This document shows, piece by piece, positions 7,814 to 19,078 of a DNA stretch of 64,000 bases; within the stretch, counting starts at the first letter, position 1, and the number at the start of each line of letters is the position of its first letter. The notes beneath the pieces were generated by a model. That model searched no databases, was not told the origin of the DNA, and saw only the letters and a program-made list of their open reading frames with translations. The stretch spans positions 1,922,001-1,986,000 of the forward strand of contig NZ_JAPNKA010000001.1 of assembly GCF_026626635.1 (NCBI RefSeq), written 5' to 3'. The position numbers and the translations under genes were made by a program. The stretch is from Archangium lansingense (GTDB taxonomy: Bacteria > Myxococcota > Myxococcia > Myxococcales > Myxococcaceae).

Positions 7814-9718
7814 TCAAGACGGCCAGAAGTAGTACGTGACCAACACCCCGAGCACCGGCACGCCAACATTGATCCCCACCTGGCGCAGCAGTGATTGCGT
7901 AGCCGCGACCTCACCCGCGACGAGCTGCACTTGCAACTCAGTGCTGGCGTCTTTGACCTCATCGTCGAAGGCCTTGAGGCCGGCTTCCACTTGGAGTCGA
8001 AGCTGCTCGATGTTCATTCTCCCGCCGAAGATCGCGTTGTCATTCAGGATGACCGGCGAGAAGCCATTCTGCAGCAGGAGCTTGTTCAGCAGGAGCATCG
8101 TGTTGAGGCGACCGTTCGCGTCCGTGTAGAAGTGCCCCACGTGCAGAGCGCGGACGAGGCGGACGATGGCGCGAAGGACGTTGCGAGAGTAATCCTCTTC
8201 GGCGTTCTTGAGCTGCCTTTCATTCTCCTCCTTGTCATCCTTCTCGTCATGCCCGCTCAAGGTGCTACTCAAGGTGCTCAGGGTTCTGCTGAAGAAACTC
8301 GAACTCTGGTAGAGCGTCCGTGATTGTGCTTTCAGCTCCTGCACCCTCTTCACGAGGTCGCGAGTCGAGGCCGCGCTTTCGAGATCTTTGTAATACCGGT
8401 CGAGCAGGGCCTGCACCTTCCTGGGCATCTCGCTCGCCCGGTAGTTGGTTTGGATGACATACTGCTCCCCCTGCCTCGTCAGCACCTTCTCGTAGAGAGA
8501 CGTGGCTGTCGTGCTGGAGGACTTCTTGCCCAACTCGCCGGCCAATTCCATCTCCTGGAGCCCGAACGCGTTCGGCACCTGGGGCGGCAACGTCATCGGA
8601 AAAGTCGTGGAGTTGCTGCTCTGTTGGTGCGGCACCGGCTCGAAGTTCGTCTTCTTCGAGTCGGTGCTGCGCAGGACACCATCCACGACCAGCCGGTGGA
8701 GCTCGTCATACTTCTTGGCGTCAATGAGCGAGTTCCCCTGCTTCGGGAGGAGCTCCTGCTCGAACGCACGGGTCATCGTGTCGTAGAAGCCGGGAGATTG
8801 ATCGAGATCGAAGTAGAGCGGGCCGTTGGGCTCGGCGTGGTGCCTGCCTTCGATGAATATCTTCCACCACCGCCGCCGGGGGAGTCGGGCCAGGGCGGAA
8901 TAACCACCGTTCAAGGGGGCCCAGCTGAGGACGTCGAGCGCGTGCTGCACCCGGCTCGCGGCGATGCGCTCGCCCCGAGTCCCCCCTCGGAGCTGGGCGA
9001 GGGAGGTGCGGAGCTTGTGAAGGGTCTGCTGGGCGTTCTGGGCTTGCAGGTAGTCGATCCAGGCACCGAACGCCTTGGGGCTCTCGGTGTCGTGGTAGCT
9101 GTACACCTTGCTCGAGAAGGAGTTGAGCAGGGACCCGTCGGCGGAGAACCGCGCCATCTGCACCACGCCGGCTGGGATGCCCGTGGCTTCGGTTGCTCGC
9201 CGCGACGAGTCCCCACGGGGCGTGGCGAAGGCCTTGGGGGCGGGGCGGAGCGTTCCCGCGAGCGCTCCCATGAAGGCGGCCTCCGCCTCCAGGGCTCGGT
9301 CCTCGAAGACGATGGGCAAGACCCCTGCGGGGACAGACACGCGGCCGGAGCGCTGCTGCAACACGTGCGCGAGCTCATGCGCCAGGAGCTCGCGGCCGGA
9401 AGCCGTGTCCGGCTGGTACTGCTGCGGGTCGATGAAGATATGGGAGCCCAGTGTGAACGCCCGCGCCCCGAGCCGCTTCGGCTCGGGGCTCAGGTGAAGG
9501 CGCACCCCAGAGAAGTCCGCCCCGAAGTACGACTCCATATGACGTAGGAGCAAGGGCGGCAGCGGCTTGCCGCTCCCGGGCTGGAGCTGGCCGAGCACAC
9601 TCGAAGGCAGAGGGACGGAAGAGCGTGACATGTGCACGCCTGCTCGCGGTGCCCCCGGAGCGCCCTGGCGGTTGAGGGGCGGGTTCCGAGCGAATGTGGG
9701 TCGCGGGTTCTGGTCCAT
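7814..9718 (-). CDS. DUF4157-Fic domain fusion protein (effector-like)
   Basis: 634 aa from the ATG at 9718; the frame stays open to 9799, but that extension does not look like protein. Residues about 35-125 are a DUF4157 domain with the zinc-peptidase motif HELAH (114-118) after [12 protein letters not shown]. Residues about 380-590 form a divergent Fic domain: motif HFYTDANGR (529-537), compare the consensus HPFx(D/E)GNGR. His and Asp are kept, but the second Arg of the usual GNGRxxR is absent. A hydrophobic segment near the C-terminus (about 614-630) may be membrane-associated. Fic enzymes transfer AMP or other phosphate-linked groups to proteins. DUF4157 domains recur on cargo of extracellular contractile injection systems, so an exported toxin is plausible. 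No immunity gene is obvious. Confidence 0.7.
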   Translation of the reverse strand: MDQNPRPTFARNPPLNRQGAPGAPRAGVHMSRSSVPLPSSVLGQLQPGSGKPLPPLLLRHMESYFGADFSGVRLHLSPEPKRLGARAFTLGSHIFIDPQQYQPDTASGRELLAHELAHVLQQRSGRVSVPAGVLPIVFEDRALEAEAAFMGALAGTLRPAPKAFATPRGDSSRRATEATGIPAGVVQMARFSADGSLLNSFSSKVYSYHDTESPKAFGAWIDYLQAQNAQQTLHKLRTSLAQLRGGTRGERIAASRVQHALDVLSWAPLNGGYSALARLPRRRWWKIFIEGRHHAEPNGPLYFDLDQSPGFYDTMTRAFEQELLPKQGNSLIDAKKYDELHRLVVDGVLRSTDSKKTNFEPVPHQQSSNSTTFPMTLPPQVPNAFGLQEMELAGELGKKSSSTTATSLYEKVLTRQGEQYVIQTNYRASEMPRKVQALLDRYYKDLESAASTRDLVKRVQELKAQSRTLYQSSSFFSRTLSTLSSTLSGHDEKDDKEENERQLKNAEEDYSRNVLRAIVRLVRALHVGHFYTDANGRLNTMLLLNKLLLQNGFSPVILNDNAIFGGRMNIEQLRLQVEAGLKAFDDEVKDASTELQVQLVAGEVAATQSLLRQVGINVGVPVLGVLVTYYFWPS

Positions 9719-9862
9719 CGAGCGTGCCTTGGTGTGTCTGGAGGGTGATGAGGCGGGTGGTTGGCACCATGGCTCAAGCTGTTCGTGCCGCCACAACATG
9801 CCATTCAGGCTCGGTTGGCATCGTCATGTGGGGCTGCGGGGAGGTCAAATTCACCGCGGGAG

Positions 9863-9967
9863 GTGTCAAAGAACTCGTTTCGACACTTCGGGGTATCCGA
9901 GTCGTCCCTACGAGTCGTCTGACACCATTCTCGGACACCATTCTCGCCATTCTCGACACCATTCTCG
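9863..9967 (+). repeat. RAYT-related repeat cluster upstream of sthA
   Basis: GTGTCAAAGAACTCG at 9863-9877 matches the RAYT ends. It is followed by three copies of GACACCATTCTCG at 9921-9933, 9934-9946 and 9955-9967. The cluster fills most of the 296-bp gap 9719-10014 between two divergent genes and ends about 50 bases before the sthA start. Confidence 0.65.
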
Positions 9968-10014
9968 GCCGGGTGATTTCTTCCCCCGTCGCCCGGGCTG
10001 GAGAGAATCCGGCC

Positions 10015-11412
10015 ATGAGCGTGCGGCAATTCGACATCGTGGTGATTGGCTCGGGACCGGGCGGCGAGGGGGCCGCCATGAAGGCCGCCAAGTCCGGCAA
10101 GCGCGTGTGCATGGTGGAGCGGCTCCCGCTGGTGGGCGGGGCCTGCACCCACACCGCCACCATCCCCTCCAAGGCCCTGCGTCACGCCATCCAGCGGCTG
10201 GTAGACGTGCAGGTGGACCATCCCGAGCTGCGCGTCGAGCTGGCCAAGAGCTGGAAGTTCAAGGACATGATGCGGACGGCCACGTCCGTGGTGTCGCGCC
10301 AGGTGCGGCTGCGCACGACCTTCTACGAGCGCAACCGGGTGGAGCTGGTGGTGGGGCAGGCGCGCTTCGTGGATGCCAACACGGTCGAGGTCAGCGAGTC
10401 CCGGGGCGCCAGCGAGCTGCTGTCCGCCAAGGCCTTCGTGGTGGCCACGGGCTCGCGCCCCTACCGCCCTCCGGACCTGGACTTCAAACACCCGCGCATC
10501 TTCGACTCGGACACCATCCTCACGCTGGGTGAGACGCCGCTGACGATGATCATCTATGGCGCGGGCGTCATCGGCTGCGAGTACGCGTCCATGTTCCGCA
10601 TGCTGGGCGTGAAGGTGGACCTCATCAACACGCGCGAGCGGTTGCTGTCCTTCCTGGACGACGAGATTTCCGACGCGCTCTCCTACCACCTGCGCGAGCA
10701 GGGCGTGCTCATCCGCCACCAGGAGATGATGGAGCGGGTGGAGACGCGCGAGGACGGCGTGGTGCTGCACCTCAAGAGCGGCAAGCGGCTGAAGGCGGAC
10801 ATCTTCCTCTGGGCCAACGGGCGCACCGGCAACACGCAGAACATGGGGCTCGAGGCGCTGGGCGTCCAGCCGGACTCGCGTGGCAACATCCCGGTGAACG
10901 ACGCGTACCAGACGGCCGTGTCCCACATCTATGCCGTGGGAGACGTCGTGGGAGCCCCCTCGCTGGCCAGCGCCTCATATGACCAGGGGCGCTTCGCCGC
11001 CACGCACATCGTCGAGGGGCGGTTGGAGATCAAGCTGGTGAAGGACATGCCCACCGGCATCTACACCAGCCCGGAGATCAGCAGCCTGGGGCGCACGGAG
11101 CAGGAGCTCACGCGGGATGGGGTGCCCTATGAGGTGGGTCACGCCTTCTTCAAGAGCCTGGCGCGCGCGCAGATAACAGGCCGCACGGTGGGGATGCTCA
11201 AGATGCTCTTCCATCGGGAGACGCGGGAGATCCTCGGCATCCACTGCTTCGGGGACAACGCCTCGGAGATCATCCACATCGGCCAGGCCATCATGTCGCA
11301 GGAGGGGCCGGGTAACTCCATCGACTACTTCATCAACACCACTTTCAATTATCCCACCATGGCCGAGGCGTACCGGGTGGCGGCGCTCAACGGCCTCAAC
11401 CGCCTGTTCTGA
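10015..11412 (+). CDS. sthA: Soluble NAD(P)+ transhydrogenase (Si-specific)
   Basis: 465 aa, the normal length, from the ATG at 10015 with GGAGAG 9 bases upstream. The longer open frame to 9694 crosses repeat DNA and is not coding. The FAD fold [18 protein letters not shown] is at the N-terminus. The SthA signature [18 protein letters not shown] has one Cys instead of the CxxxxC redox pair of dihydrolipoamide dehydrogenases. The NAD-binding motif [15 protein letters not shown] and the dimerisation-domain end [14 protein letters not shown] are present. It is a cytoplasmic flavoprotein that exchanges reducing equivalents between NADPH and NAD+. Confidence 0.95.
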   Translation: MSVRQFDIVVIGSGPGGEGAAMKAAKSGKRVCMVERLPLVGGACTHTATIPSKALRHAIQRLVDVQVDHPELRVELAKSWKFKDMMRTATSVVSRQVRLRTTFYERNRVELVVGQARFVDANTVEVSESRGASELLSAKAFVVATGSRPYRPPDLDFKHPRIFDSDTILTLGETPLTMIIYGAGVIGCEYASMFRMLGVKVDLINTRERLLSFLDDEISDALSYHLREQGVLIRHQEMMERVETREDGVVLHLKSGKRLKADIFLWANGRTGNTQNMGLEALGVQPDSRGNIPVNDAYQTAVSHIYAVGDVVGAPSLASASYDQGRFAATHIVEGRLEIKLVKDMPTGIYTSPEISSLGRTEQELTRDGVPYEVGHAFFKSLARAQITGRTVGMLKMLFHRETREILGIHCFGDNASEIIHIGQAIMSQEGPGNSIDYFINTTFNYPTMAEAYRVAALNGLNRLF

Positions 11413-11494
11413 CGGGTTGAATCCTGGCGTGCCTCGGGTAGTAGACGGGAGACGGGTTGCGCGAGGTGCGCGCCCGGTGCGTCCGAGGCACGGC

Positions 11495-12082
11495 ATGCGG
11501 GAAGACATTGGCGAGGGGGTGTTGAATCCGGCGGTGGTGGAGTCGCTGGTGGGGAACCACCGGCGCTTTCTGAGCTTCCTCGAGAGGCGGGTAGGCAGCC
11601 GGGCCCAGGCCGAGGAGATTCTCCAGTCCGCCTACGTGCGAACCCTGGAGAAGGGCGGGGAGCTGGAGGAGGGCGAGGGAGCCGTCGCGTGGTTCTACCG
11701 GCTGTTGCGCAACGCGCTGGTGGACCACTACCGCCGGCAGGGGGCCGAGGGGCGGGCCCTGGAGCGAGAGGCGCGCGAGGTCTCCGAGCTGGGGCCGGAC
11801 CCCGAGCTGACGCAGACGGTCTGCGCGTGCATCCACGACCTGTTGCCCGCGCTCAAGCCCGAGTACGCGGAGATGGTGCGGCAGGTGGACCTGGAGGGGC
11901 GGGGCGTCCCCGAGGTGGCCCGGGAGGCGGGCATCACCGCGAACAACGCGGGAGTGCGGTTGCACCGGGCGCGGCAGGCCCTCAAGAAGCAGCTCGAGCG
12001 GAGCTGCGGCACCTGCGCGGCGCATGGGTGTCTGGACTGCACGTGCGGCAAGCCGGGTGGGGGCTGCAAGCCGTCGGCGTGA
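11495..12082 (+). CDS. ECF sigma factor with C-terminal Cys-rich domain (CorE-like)
   Basis: 195 aa from the ATG at 11495 (GAGG upstream). Region 2 shows RVGSRAQAEEILQSAYVRTL and WFYRLLRNALVDHYRR; region 4 is LKPEYAEMVRQVDLEG followed by a helix-turn-helix. After region 4 comes a short tail with six cysteines arranged CGTC...CLDCTC...C. In Myxococcus xanthus, CorE and CorE2 are ECF factors without an anti-sigma factor whose Cys-rich tail binds copper or cadmium/zinc and controls metal-export genes. A Cu(I) ATPase gene stands 1 kb downstream, which supports the same role. No anti-sigma gene is adjacent. Which metal it senses cannot be read from sequence. Confidence 0.8.
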   Translation: MREDIGEGVLNPAVVESLVGNHRRFLSFLERRVGSRAQAEEILQSAYVRTLEKGGELEEGEGAVAWFYRLLRNALVDHYRRQGAEGRALEREAREVSELGPDPELTQTVCACIHDLLPALKPEYAEMVRQVDLEGRGVPEVAREAGITANNAGVRLHRARQALKKQLERSCGTCAAHGCLDCTCGKPGGGCKPSA

Positions 12083-12091
12083 CGGGGGGCG

Positions 12092-12841
12092 TCAGGGCTG
12101 GAGGGCGCCGACCACGCTCTCGGCTTGCACGTCGAAGTTGCGGAAGCCAACACAGGGCCGCTTGAGCTTCAGCATGTACGGCAGCGAGCGCCACGTCATC
12201 CGCGTCCAGGCCACCACCCGCTTCAGGGAGGACGACTGGAGCGACAGGACCTGCGACGGCTCGATGGCGGCCATCGGCACGTAGCGCAGCGTGTACTGGC
12301 CCAGGCCCTCGAGGTCCTCTTGGATGGACAGGGCCCGCTCCCGCAGCTCGGGCGTGAGCTGGCGGGCCAGCGTGTCGGTCATCAGCACGTACTCGCGGAT
12401 GGGCACCGTGTTCTTCAGCATCCGGTGCACGACGATGACGTCCACGCCACCCAGCTCGGTGAAGCGCTTGATGCGCTGGAAGGCCACGTCGCCCTGGTGC
12501 ACGACGAACTTGAGGGTGAGCTGCTCCACCTGGGTGCAGCCCTCGCAGGTGCAGGACCGGTCGATGCGGAGCTGCTCCTTGCGGCGCTCGAAGGCCCAGC
12601 GGATGGCGTTCACCACGGGGGCCACGTCCACCCGGGAGTCCTCGGACAGCGGGGCGTAGAAGAAGGCCGCGTCTCCCTCCAGCTTGGCCAGCTTGAGCGG
12701 CGAGGCCGCACCGTCGATCACCGCCTCCAGCAACTGCGTCACCATGTCATGGGCATGGGCCAGGTTGATGGAGTGAGTCTTCAGGAAGCGCGTGTATCCA
12801 CCGATATCCGCGATGAGGAGCAGGGCGCGCTGGATGGCCAT
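12092..12841 (-). CDS. DUF2652 cyclase-like protein
   Basis: 249 aa from the ATG at 12841; the frame is open further upstream but that part overlaps the start of the ATPase gene and is antisense noise. The N-terminus LLIADIGGYTRFLK and the later KLEGDAAFF resemble the metal-binding and KxxGD strands of class III nucleotide cyclases, as is typical of DUF2652. A CTCEGC cysteine cluster (about 97-102) could bind metal. Whether it makes a cyclic nucleotide is unknown. It is convergent with the Cys-rich sigma factor (9-bp gap) and divergent from the copper ATPase (273-bp gap with no further gene). Confidence 0.7.
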   Translation of the reverse strand: MAIQRALLLIADIGGYTRFLKTHSINLAHAHDMVTQLLEAVIDGAASPLKLAKLEGDAAFFYAPLSEDSRVDVAPVVNAIRWAFERRKEQLRIDRSCTCEGCTQVEQLTLKFVVHQGDVAFQRIKRFTELGGVDVIVVHRMLKNTVPIREYVLMTDTLARQLTPELRERALSIQEDLEGLGQYTLRYVPMAAIEPSQVLSLQSSSLKRVVAWTRMTWRSLPYMLKLKRPCVGFRNFDVQAESVVGALQP

Positions 12842-13114
12842 GGTGGAGTCGATATCAAGAGAGATGCCGGTGGGGCAATCCACGGACGGGCCCCTGAGGC
12901 GTCTCAATCCCAGCGCCCGCGCTGTTTCGGGACAGAAGAGTCCGCGGACTCTTCCGGTGGCACGGTTGGCGAGCCGGGACGCAGTGGCAAGCCGCCCGCT
13001 TGATGGGCAGGGGGCCGCGGTGACCCACCTGTCTGAGCCGGGCCGCGGAGCGTGACCACTGTAAGGGTCTGGCGGGAGCTCCGTCAGCCCGGGTGAAAGG
13101 AGCAGTCCCTTCTC

Positions 13115-15601
13115 ATGGCCCACGAGCACACCCACTTGCACCATTCCCCTGCTGCCTACCCGCCTGGCCCTCCTTCTACCGGTGAAGGCAAGGTGCTGGA
13201 CCCGGTCTGCGGAATGACGGTGGACCCCGCGACCGCCAAAGGTGGCAGCCACGTCCACAAGGGCGCGACCTACCATTTCTGCAACCCGAAATGCCGTGAG
13301 CGCTTCGCCGCCGAGCCCGAGAAGTTCCTCGAGGCGAAGAAGGCGGAGCCCGAGCCTGTGGCGGCCCCTCCGGGCACGATGTGGATCTGCCCGATGGACC
13401 CCGAGGTCCGCCAGGACCATCCGGGTGCCTGCCCCAAGTGCGGCATGGCGCTGGAGCCCGAGCAGCCGGTAACGCTGACGGCTCGTACTGAATGGGTGTG
13501 CCCCATGCACCCGGAGATCGTGCGAAGCGAGCCGGGCGCGTGCCCCATCTGCGGCATGGCACTGGAGCCGCGCACGGTGCTGCCCGAGGAGCAACCGGAC
13601 CCCGAGTTGTTGAGCATGACGCGGCGCTTCTGGGTAGGCGTCGTCCTCACGCTGCCGCTGCTCTTCCTGGGCATGTCCGAGATGATTCCCGGCCAACCGG
13701 TGCAGCGCGCCTTTGACCCGCGGGTGCTGGCGTGGGTGCAATTCGCGTTGGCGAGCCCGGTGGTGCTCTGGGGCGGCTGGCCCTTCTTCGAGCGTGGTTG
13801 GGCGTCAGTGAGGAATCGGCACCTCAACATGTTCACCCTCATCGCCATTGGCACGGGGGCGGCGTACCTCTTCAGCGTCTTCGCCACGCTGGCGCCGGGG
13901 CTGCTGCCGCATGCCTTCACCGGCCATGGTGGCGCTGCGCCCGTCTACTACGAGGCGGCGGCAACCATCATCACGCTGGTGCTGCTTGGGCAGGTGCTGG
14001 AACTGCGAGCCCGTCGTGCGACCTCGGGGGCTCTGCGTGCGCTGCTCAGCCTCGCCCCGTCCGTGGCCCGGCGTATGCGCGAGGACGGTCGTGAGGAGGA
14101 CATCTCCCTCGAGCAGGTGAAGGTCGGGGACTCGCTGCGCGTGCGCCCTGGCGAGAAGGTGCCGGTGGATGGCGTGGTGGTGGAGGGGGAGAGCGCGGTG
14201 GACGAGTCCATGGTGACGGGGGAGTCCATTCCGGTGGAGAAGGTACCGGGAGCCCGCGTCACGGGTGGCACCGTCAACGGCACGGGCAGCCTGGTGATGA
14301 AGGCTGAGCGGGTGGGGCGAGACACGCTGCTGTCGCGCATCGTCCAGCGGGTCAGCGAGGCCCAGCGCTCTCGTGCACCAATTCAACGGCTGGCGGACAA
14401 GGTGGCGGCGGTATTCGTCCCGGCGGTCATCGCGGTGGCGGTGCTCACCTTCCTCGTCTGGGCGCTCGTCGGGCCCGAGCCGCGGCTGGCGCATGCGCTG
14501 GTGAACGCGGTGGCGGTGCTCATCATCGCCTGCCCGTGCGCGCTGGGCCTGGCCACGCCCATGTCCGTGGTGGTGGGGACGGGGAAGGGTGCTGGGGTGG
14601 GCGTGCTCATTCGCGACGCTGAGGCGCTGGAGCTGCTGGAGAAGGTGGACACGCTGGTGGTGGACAAGACGGGCACGCTGACGGAGGGAAAGCCGCGGCT
14701 GGTGTCGGTGGTGGCGGCGGAGGGGATGGACGAGGCGCGGCTGCTGCACCTGGCGGCGAGCCTGGAGCGGGGCAGCGAGCACCCGCTGGCGGCGGCGGTG
14801 GTGGCGGGGGCCGAGGAGCGCGGGGCGGTGCTGTCGGCGGCGCAGGGCTTCCGCTCGGTGACGGGCAAGGGGGTGACGGGGCGCGTGGGAGGCTCGGAGG
14901 TGGCGTTGGGCAACCTGGCGTTGCTGGAAGCGCTGGGCGTGGACGCGGGGGGGCTGCGGGCTCGCGCGGAGGAGCTGCGGCGCGAGGGGCAGACGGTGAT
15001 GTACGTGGTGGTGGATGGGAAGCCGGCGGGGCTGCTCGGGGTGGCGGACCCCATTAAAGCCACGACACCCGAGGCCTTGGCCACGCTGCACCGCGAGGGC
15101 GTGCGGGTGGTGATGCTCACAGGGGACAGCCGCACCACGGCCGAGGCGGTGGCGCGCAAGCTGGGCATCGACGAGGTGGTGGCGGAGGTGTTGCCCGAGG
15201 GCAAGGGGGACGTGGTGAAGCGGTTGCAGGCCGAGGGCCGCACGGTGGCGATGGCGGGGGATGGGGTGAACGATGCGCCGGCGCTGGCGCAGGCGGACGT
15301 GGGCATCGCAATGGGGACGGGAACGGACATCGCGATAGAGAGCGCGGCGGTGACGCTGGTGAAGGGGGACCTGAGAGGGATTGCCCGGGCGCGAAAGCTG
15401 AGCCGGGGGACGCTGCGCAACATCCGGCAGAACCTCTTCTTCGCCTTCATCTACAACACGCTGGGCGTGCCCATCGCAGCGGGCGTGCTGTACCCCTTCT
15501 TCGGGCTGCTGCTGAGCCCCATGCTGGCGGCGGCGGCCATGAGCCTCTCGTCGGTGTCTGTCATTGCCAACGCCCTGCGGCTGCGCAAGCTGGAGCTGTA
15601 A
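13115..15601 (+). CDS. copA: Cu(I)-translocating P1B-type ATPase with YHS and heavy-metal-binding modules
   Basis: 828 aa; AGGAG precedes the ATG. Order: His-rich start, YHS domain (about 25-73, with VLDPVCGM and YHFCNPKC), two heavy-metal-binding domains (88-115 and 125-152, each CPM...GACPxCGMALE), then the ATPase core. Core motifs are TGES, CPC (473-475) in [12 protein letters not shown], the phosphorylation site DKTGT (Asp517) and [12 protein letters not shown] in TM7 and MxxSS in TM8 give the P1B-1 Cu(I)/Ag(I) class. It exports cytoplasmic copper. There is no classic CxxC ferredoxin-like metal domain; the YHS/HMBD array replaces it. The Cys-tailed sigma factor nearby is a likely regulator. 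Confidence 0.92.
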   Translation: MAHEHTHLHHSPAAYPPGPPSTGEGKVLDPVCGMTVDPATAKGGSHVHKGATYHFCNPKCRERFAAEPEKFLEAKKAEPEPVAAPPGTMWICPMDPEVRQDHPGACPKCGMALEPEQPVTLTARTEWVCPMHPEIVRSEPGACPICGMALEPRTVLPEEQPDPELLSMTRRFWVGVVLTLPLLFLGMSEMIPGQPVQRAFDPRVLAWVQFALASPVVLWGGWPFFERGWASVRNRHLNMFTLIAIGTGAAYLFSVFATLAPGLLPHAFTGHGGAAPVYYEAAATIITLVLLGQVLELRARRATSGALRALLSLAPSVARRMREDGREEDISLEQVKVGDSLRVRPGEKVPVDGVVVEGESAVDESMVTGESIPVEKVPGARVTGGTVNGTGSLVMKAERVGRDTLLSRIVQRVSEAQRSRAPIQRLADKVAAVFVPAVIAVAVLTFLVWALVGPEPRLAHALVNAVAVLIIACPCALGLATPMSVVVGTGKGAGVGVLIRDAEALELLEKVDTLVVDKTGTLTEGKPRLVSVVAAEGMDEARLLHLAASLERGSEHPLAAAVVAGAEERGAVLSAAQGFRSVTGKGVTGRVGGSEVALGNLALLEALGVDAGGLRARAEELRREGQTVMYVVVDGKPAGLLGVADPIKATTPEALATLHREGVRVVMLTGDSRTTAEAVARKLGIDEVVAEVLPEGKGDVVKRLQAEGRTVAMAGDGVNDAPALAQADVGIAMGTGTDIAIESAAVTLVKGDLRGIARARKLSRGTLRNIRQNLFFAFIYNTLGVPIAAGVLYPFFGLLLSPMLAAAAMSLSSVSVIANALRLRKLEL

Positions 15602-15760
15602 CCCCTGTCGTGCCCCTCATCCGGTGCCGTGTCGTCTCGCTGACAGCACCTGACACTGAACATCGCCATCGTTCCGTGGTTGGAGCCTTCGCTGCTCGGG
15701 TTTATTGCTTGAGCCGTGCTTGGCGGTGCGCAGCGGACGCGCACGACTGGAGGGACGTCG

Positions 15761-17083
<1,323 letters not shown>

Positions 17084-17097
17084 GAGGCGCACGGCTC

Positions 17098-18216
17098 ATG
17101 GGCAAGAGACACAAGAGCATCGAGACGAAGTACTACGAGGAGCGCGCCGCCTTCTTCGACGAGCTGGGGAAGCTGGACCGCCGGGCCTTCCTGCGTGTGG
17201 CGGGACTCTCCGCCGGCATCGCCGCGGGCATGGGGCTGGTGACGCCGCACGGCTTCCAGCTCGTCCGCGTCGCCGAGGCGCAGGGCTCCAAGCAGCGCTT
17301 CAGCTTCGCGTACATCTCGGACACGCACCTCTACACGAAGGAGCTCAATGACCGCTTCGTGCGCTCCATCATGCGCGCGGTGGACGACGTCAACGGGTTG
17401 GATCCCCAGCCGGACTTCGTCCTCTTCGGAGGGGACCTGGCGCAGCTCGGCCAGCGCGAGGAGCTGAAGCTGGGCGCGGAGATCCTCAAGGCCGTCAAGG
17501 CGCCCGTGAAGATGATGGTGGGCGAGCACGACTGGTTCCTCGACATGGGCGAGACGTGGCGCGAGTTATTCGGCGCGCCCACCTACTCGTTTGACCACAA
17601 GGGCGTGCACTTCGTGGTCCTCAACTCCATTCTGGAGAAGGACTTCTGGACGAAGCCAGGTTACACGCCCATGGAGCGCATGAAGATCGTCGCGGGCCTG
17701 GACAACGCCATCCAGTCCCGCTTCGAGGTGGGCCCCGAGCAGCGTGAGTGGTTGAAGCAGGACCTGGCCAAGGTGGACAAGAAGACGCCCGTCATCGTCT
17801 TCAGCCACTCGCCGCTCTACAAATACTACCGGCCGTGGAACTTCTGGACGGATGACGCGGACGAGGTGCAGGCCCTGCTGCGTCCCTTCCAGCAAGTCAC
17901 GGTCATCCACGGGCACACGCACCAGCTGCTCACCAACCGCATCGGCAACATCGACTTCCACGGGATGCTGAGCACCGCATGGCCTTGGCCTTATGCGCCC
18001 GAGGGCCTGCCCTCGCTCACCGTGCAGATGAACCGTCCGGATCCTTTCAGCAACTTCGATGGCATGGGGACGGGGCGGGTGGATGTGCTCGAGTCCGGCG
18101 CTGTCGACAAGCTGTACAGGCTGTGGGACCGAGCCCCCATCTCCGTGAAGGCGAGCTACCTCGCGTCCAACGGGAAGAAGGACGCGCCCCCCCGCCCCAC
18201 GCTGCCCAGCTACTAG
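17098..18216 (+). CDS. Tat-type exported metallophosphoesterase
   Basis: 372 aa; GGAGG overlaps the stop of the peroxidase gene. A twin-Arg motif (LDRRAFLRVAG, about 27-37) and hydrophobic stretch suggest Tat export of a folded metal enzyme. Calcineurin-type motifs: ISDTHLY, FGGDLAQ, GEHDW, FSHSPLY and HGHTH. The usual GNH(D/E) reads GEHD, so the Asn is replaced by Glu, which is unusual at that metal/phosphate position. A phosphodiesterase or phosphatase role is likely; the substrate is unknown. Its place between two haem proteins suggests a joint periplasmic function. Confidence 0.82.
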   Translation: MGKRHKSIETKYYEERAAFFDELGKLDRRAFLRVAGLSAGIAAGMGLVTPHGFQLVRVAEAQGSKQRFSFAYISDTHLYTKELNDRFVRSIMRAVDDVNGLDPQPDFVLFGGDLAQLGQREELKLGAEILKAVKAPVKMMVGEHDWFLDMGETWRELFGAPTYSFDHKGVHFVVLNSILEKDFWTKPGYTPMERMKIVAGLDNAIQSRFEVGPEQREWLKQDLAKVDKKTPVIVFSHSPLYKYYRPWNFWTDDADEVQALLRPFQQVTVIHGHTHQLLTNRIGNIDFHGMLSTAWPWPYAPEGLPSLTVQMNRPDPFSNFDGMGTGRVDVLESGAVDKLYRLWDRAPISVKASYLASNGKKDAPPRPTLPSY

Positions 18217-18238
18217 CGAGTACCCCCGAGAGGAAGCC

Positions 18239-19057
18239 ATGACCTACCGGAAGAAGCTCCTCATCGGCCTGTGCGCGCTGCTGTCCGGAGTGGGCGGCGC
18301 GGCGCTGGCCACCGACTCCGCTCCTGGCGAGCGCCCCCGCCACGTCCTGCCGCCCTCCAAGGATGGCAACCTCGTGCTCGGCCTGTGCGACGGCGAGACG
18401 TCCCTGGAGGTGAAGGGCGTGAAGGAGGGCGAGGCGCTGTCACGGGAGCAGGCGCTGGAAGTGACCGCGCAGTTGATGAAGGAGTGGCGCCGCAAGAACC
18501 CGGATGCGCGCTGGGACGTGGTGGCGCAGGCTCCCGCGCCTACTCCGCCGCCGAGCCCCAATCCCCAGGGCGCACGCAGCCCGCCCGCGGTGCCGCAGAC
18601 GCCGCAGAAACCCTCCGCGGGCAAGACGAACCAGGCGGAGGGCCCCACTACGTCCTCGGGTGCCAAGGGGGTGGCGGCGGGGAAGGACGCCAACGTCCAG
18701 ACGGGTCACACCTACGGCGCCTTCAGCCAGCGGGACGAGGAGATCTGGGCCGCCTCTACACAGGCCTTCGTGGAAGAGGGCAACCGGGTCTTCCACGACG
18801 CGGAGGCGCTCGGGAGCAAGGTGGCGGTGTCCTGTGACATGTGCCACCCAGATGCGGCGAACACGCACCCGGAGACCTATCCGAAGTACCAGGTCCAGTT
18901 CGGTCGCGTGGCGCTGCTGCGGGACATGATCAACTGGTGCATCGAGAACCCGGTGCGCGGCAAGCCGCTGGCAGACGATGACCCGAAGATGCGAGCCATG
19001 GAGGCCTACATCTACGCGAAGCGTAAGGGCGTGCCGCTGGAGTTCGGCAAGCACTGA
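18239..19057 (+). CDS. Exported monohaem cytochrome c (SoxA/TsdA-like)
   Basis: 272 aa with a signal peptide ending near ALA (24). A Pro-rich linker (about 95-130) separates an N-terminal unknown part from a C-terminal haem domain with CDMCH (199-203). The following MINWCIENPVRGKPLADDDPK and MRAMEAYI resemble the C-terminal half of SoxA and thiosulfate dehydrogenase (INxC...GKxL...MxAxxxY). Probably an electron carrier or partner for the di-haem peroxidase two genes upstream. Last gene of the operon; the next gene is convergent. Confidence 0.75.
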   Translation: MTYRKKLLIGLCALLSGVGGAALATDSAPGERPRHVLPPSKDGNLVLGLCDGETSLEVKGVKEGEALSREQALEVTAQLMKEWRRKNPDARWDVVAQAPAPTPPPSPNPQGARSPPAVPQTPQKPSAGKTNQAEGPTTSSGAKGVAAGKDANVQTGHTYGAFSQRDEEIWAASTQAFVEEGNRVFHDAEALGSKVAVSCDMCHPDAANTHPETYPKYQVQFGRVALLRDMINWCIENPVRGKPLADDDPKMRAMEAYIYAKRKGVPLEFGKH

Positions 19058-19078
19058 GGGCGCGACCCCGAGCGGTGC

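Noticed and set aside
9921..9967. CRISPR-like array of GACACCATTCTCG
   Set aside because: Units are 13 bp and adjacent or 8 bp apart, with no spacers and no cas genes; they fit the RAYT repeat family.
9694..10014. N-terminal extension of the transhydrogenase frame
   Set aside because: Crosses the repeat cluster at 9863-9967, lacks protein character, and the ATG at 10015 gives normal SthA length with a ribosome site.
12842..13741. N-terminal extension of the DUF2652 frame
   Set aside because: Would overlap 600 bp of the copper ATPase gene antisense; the domain begins right at the ATG at 12841.
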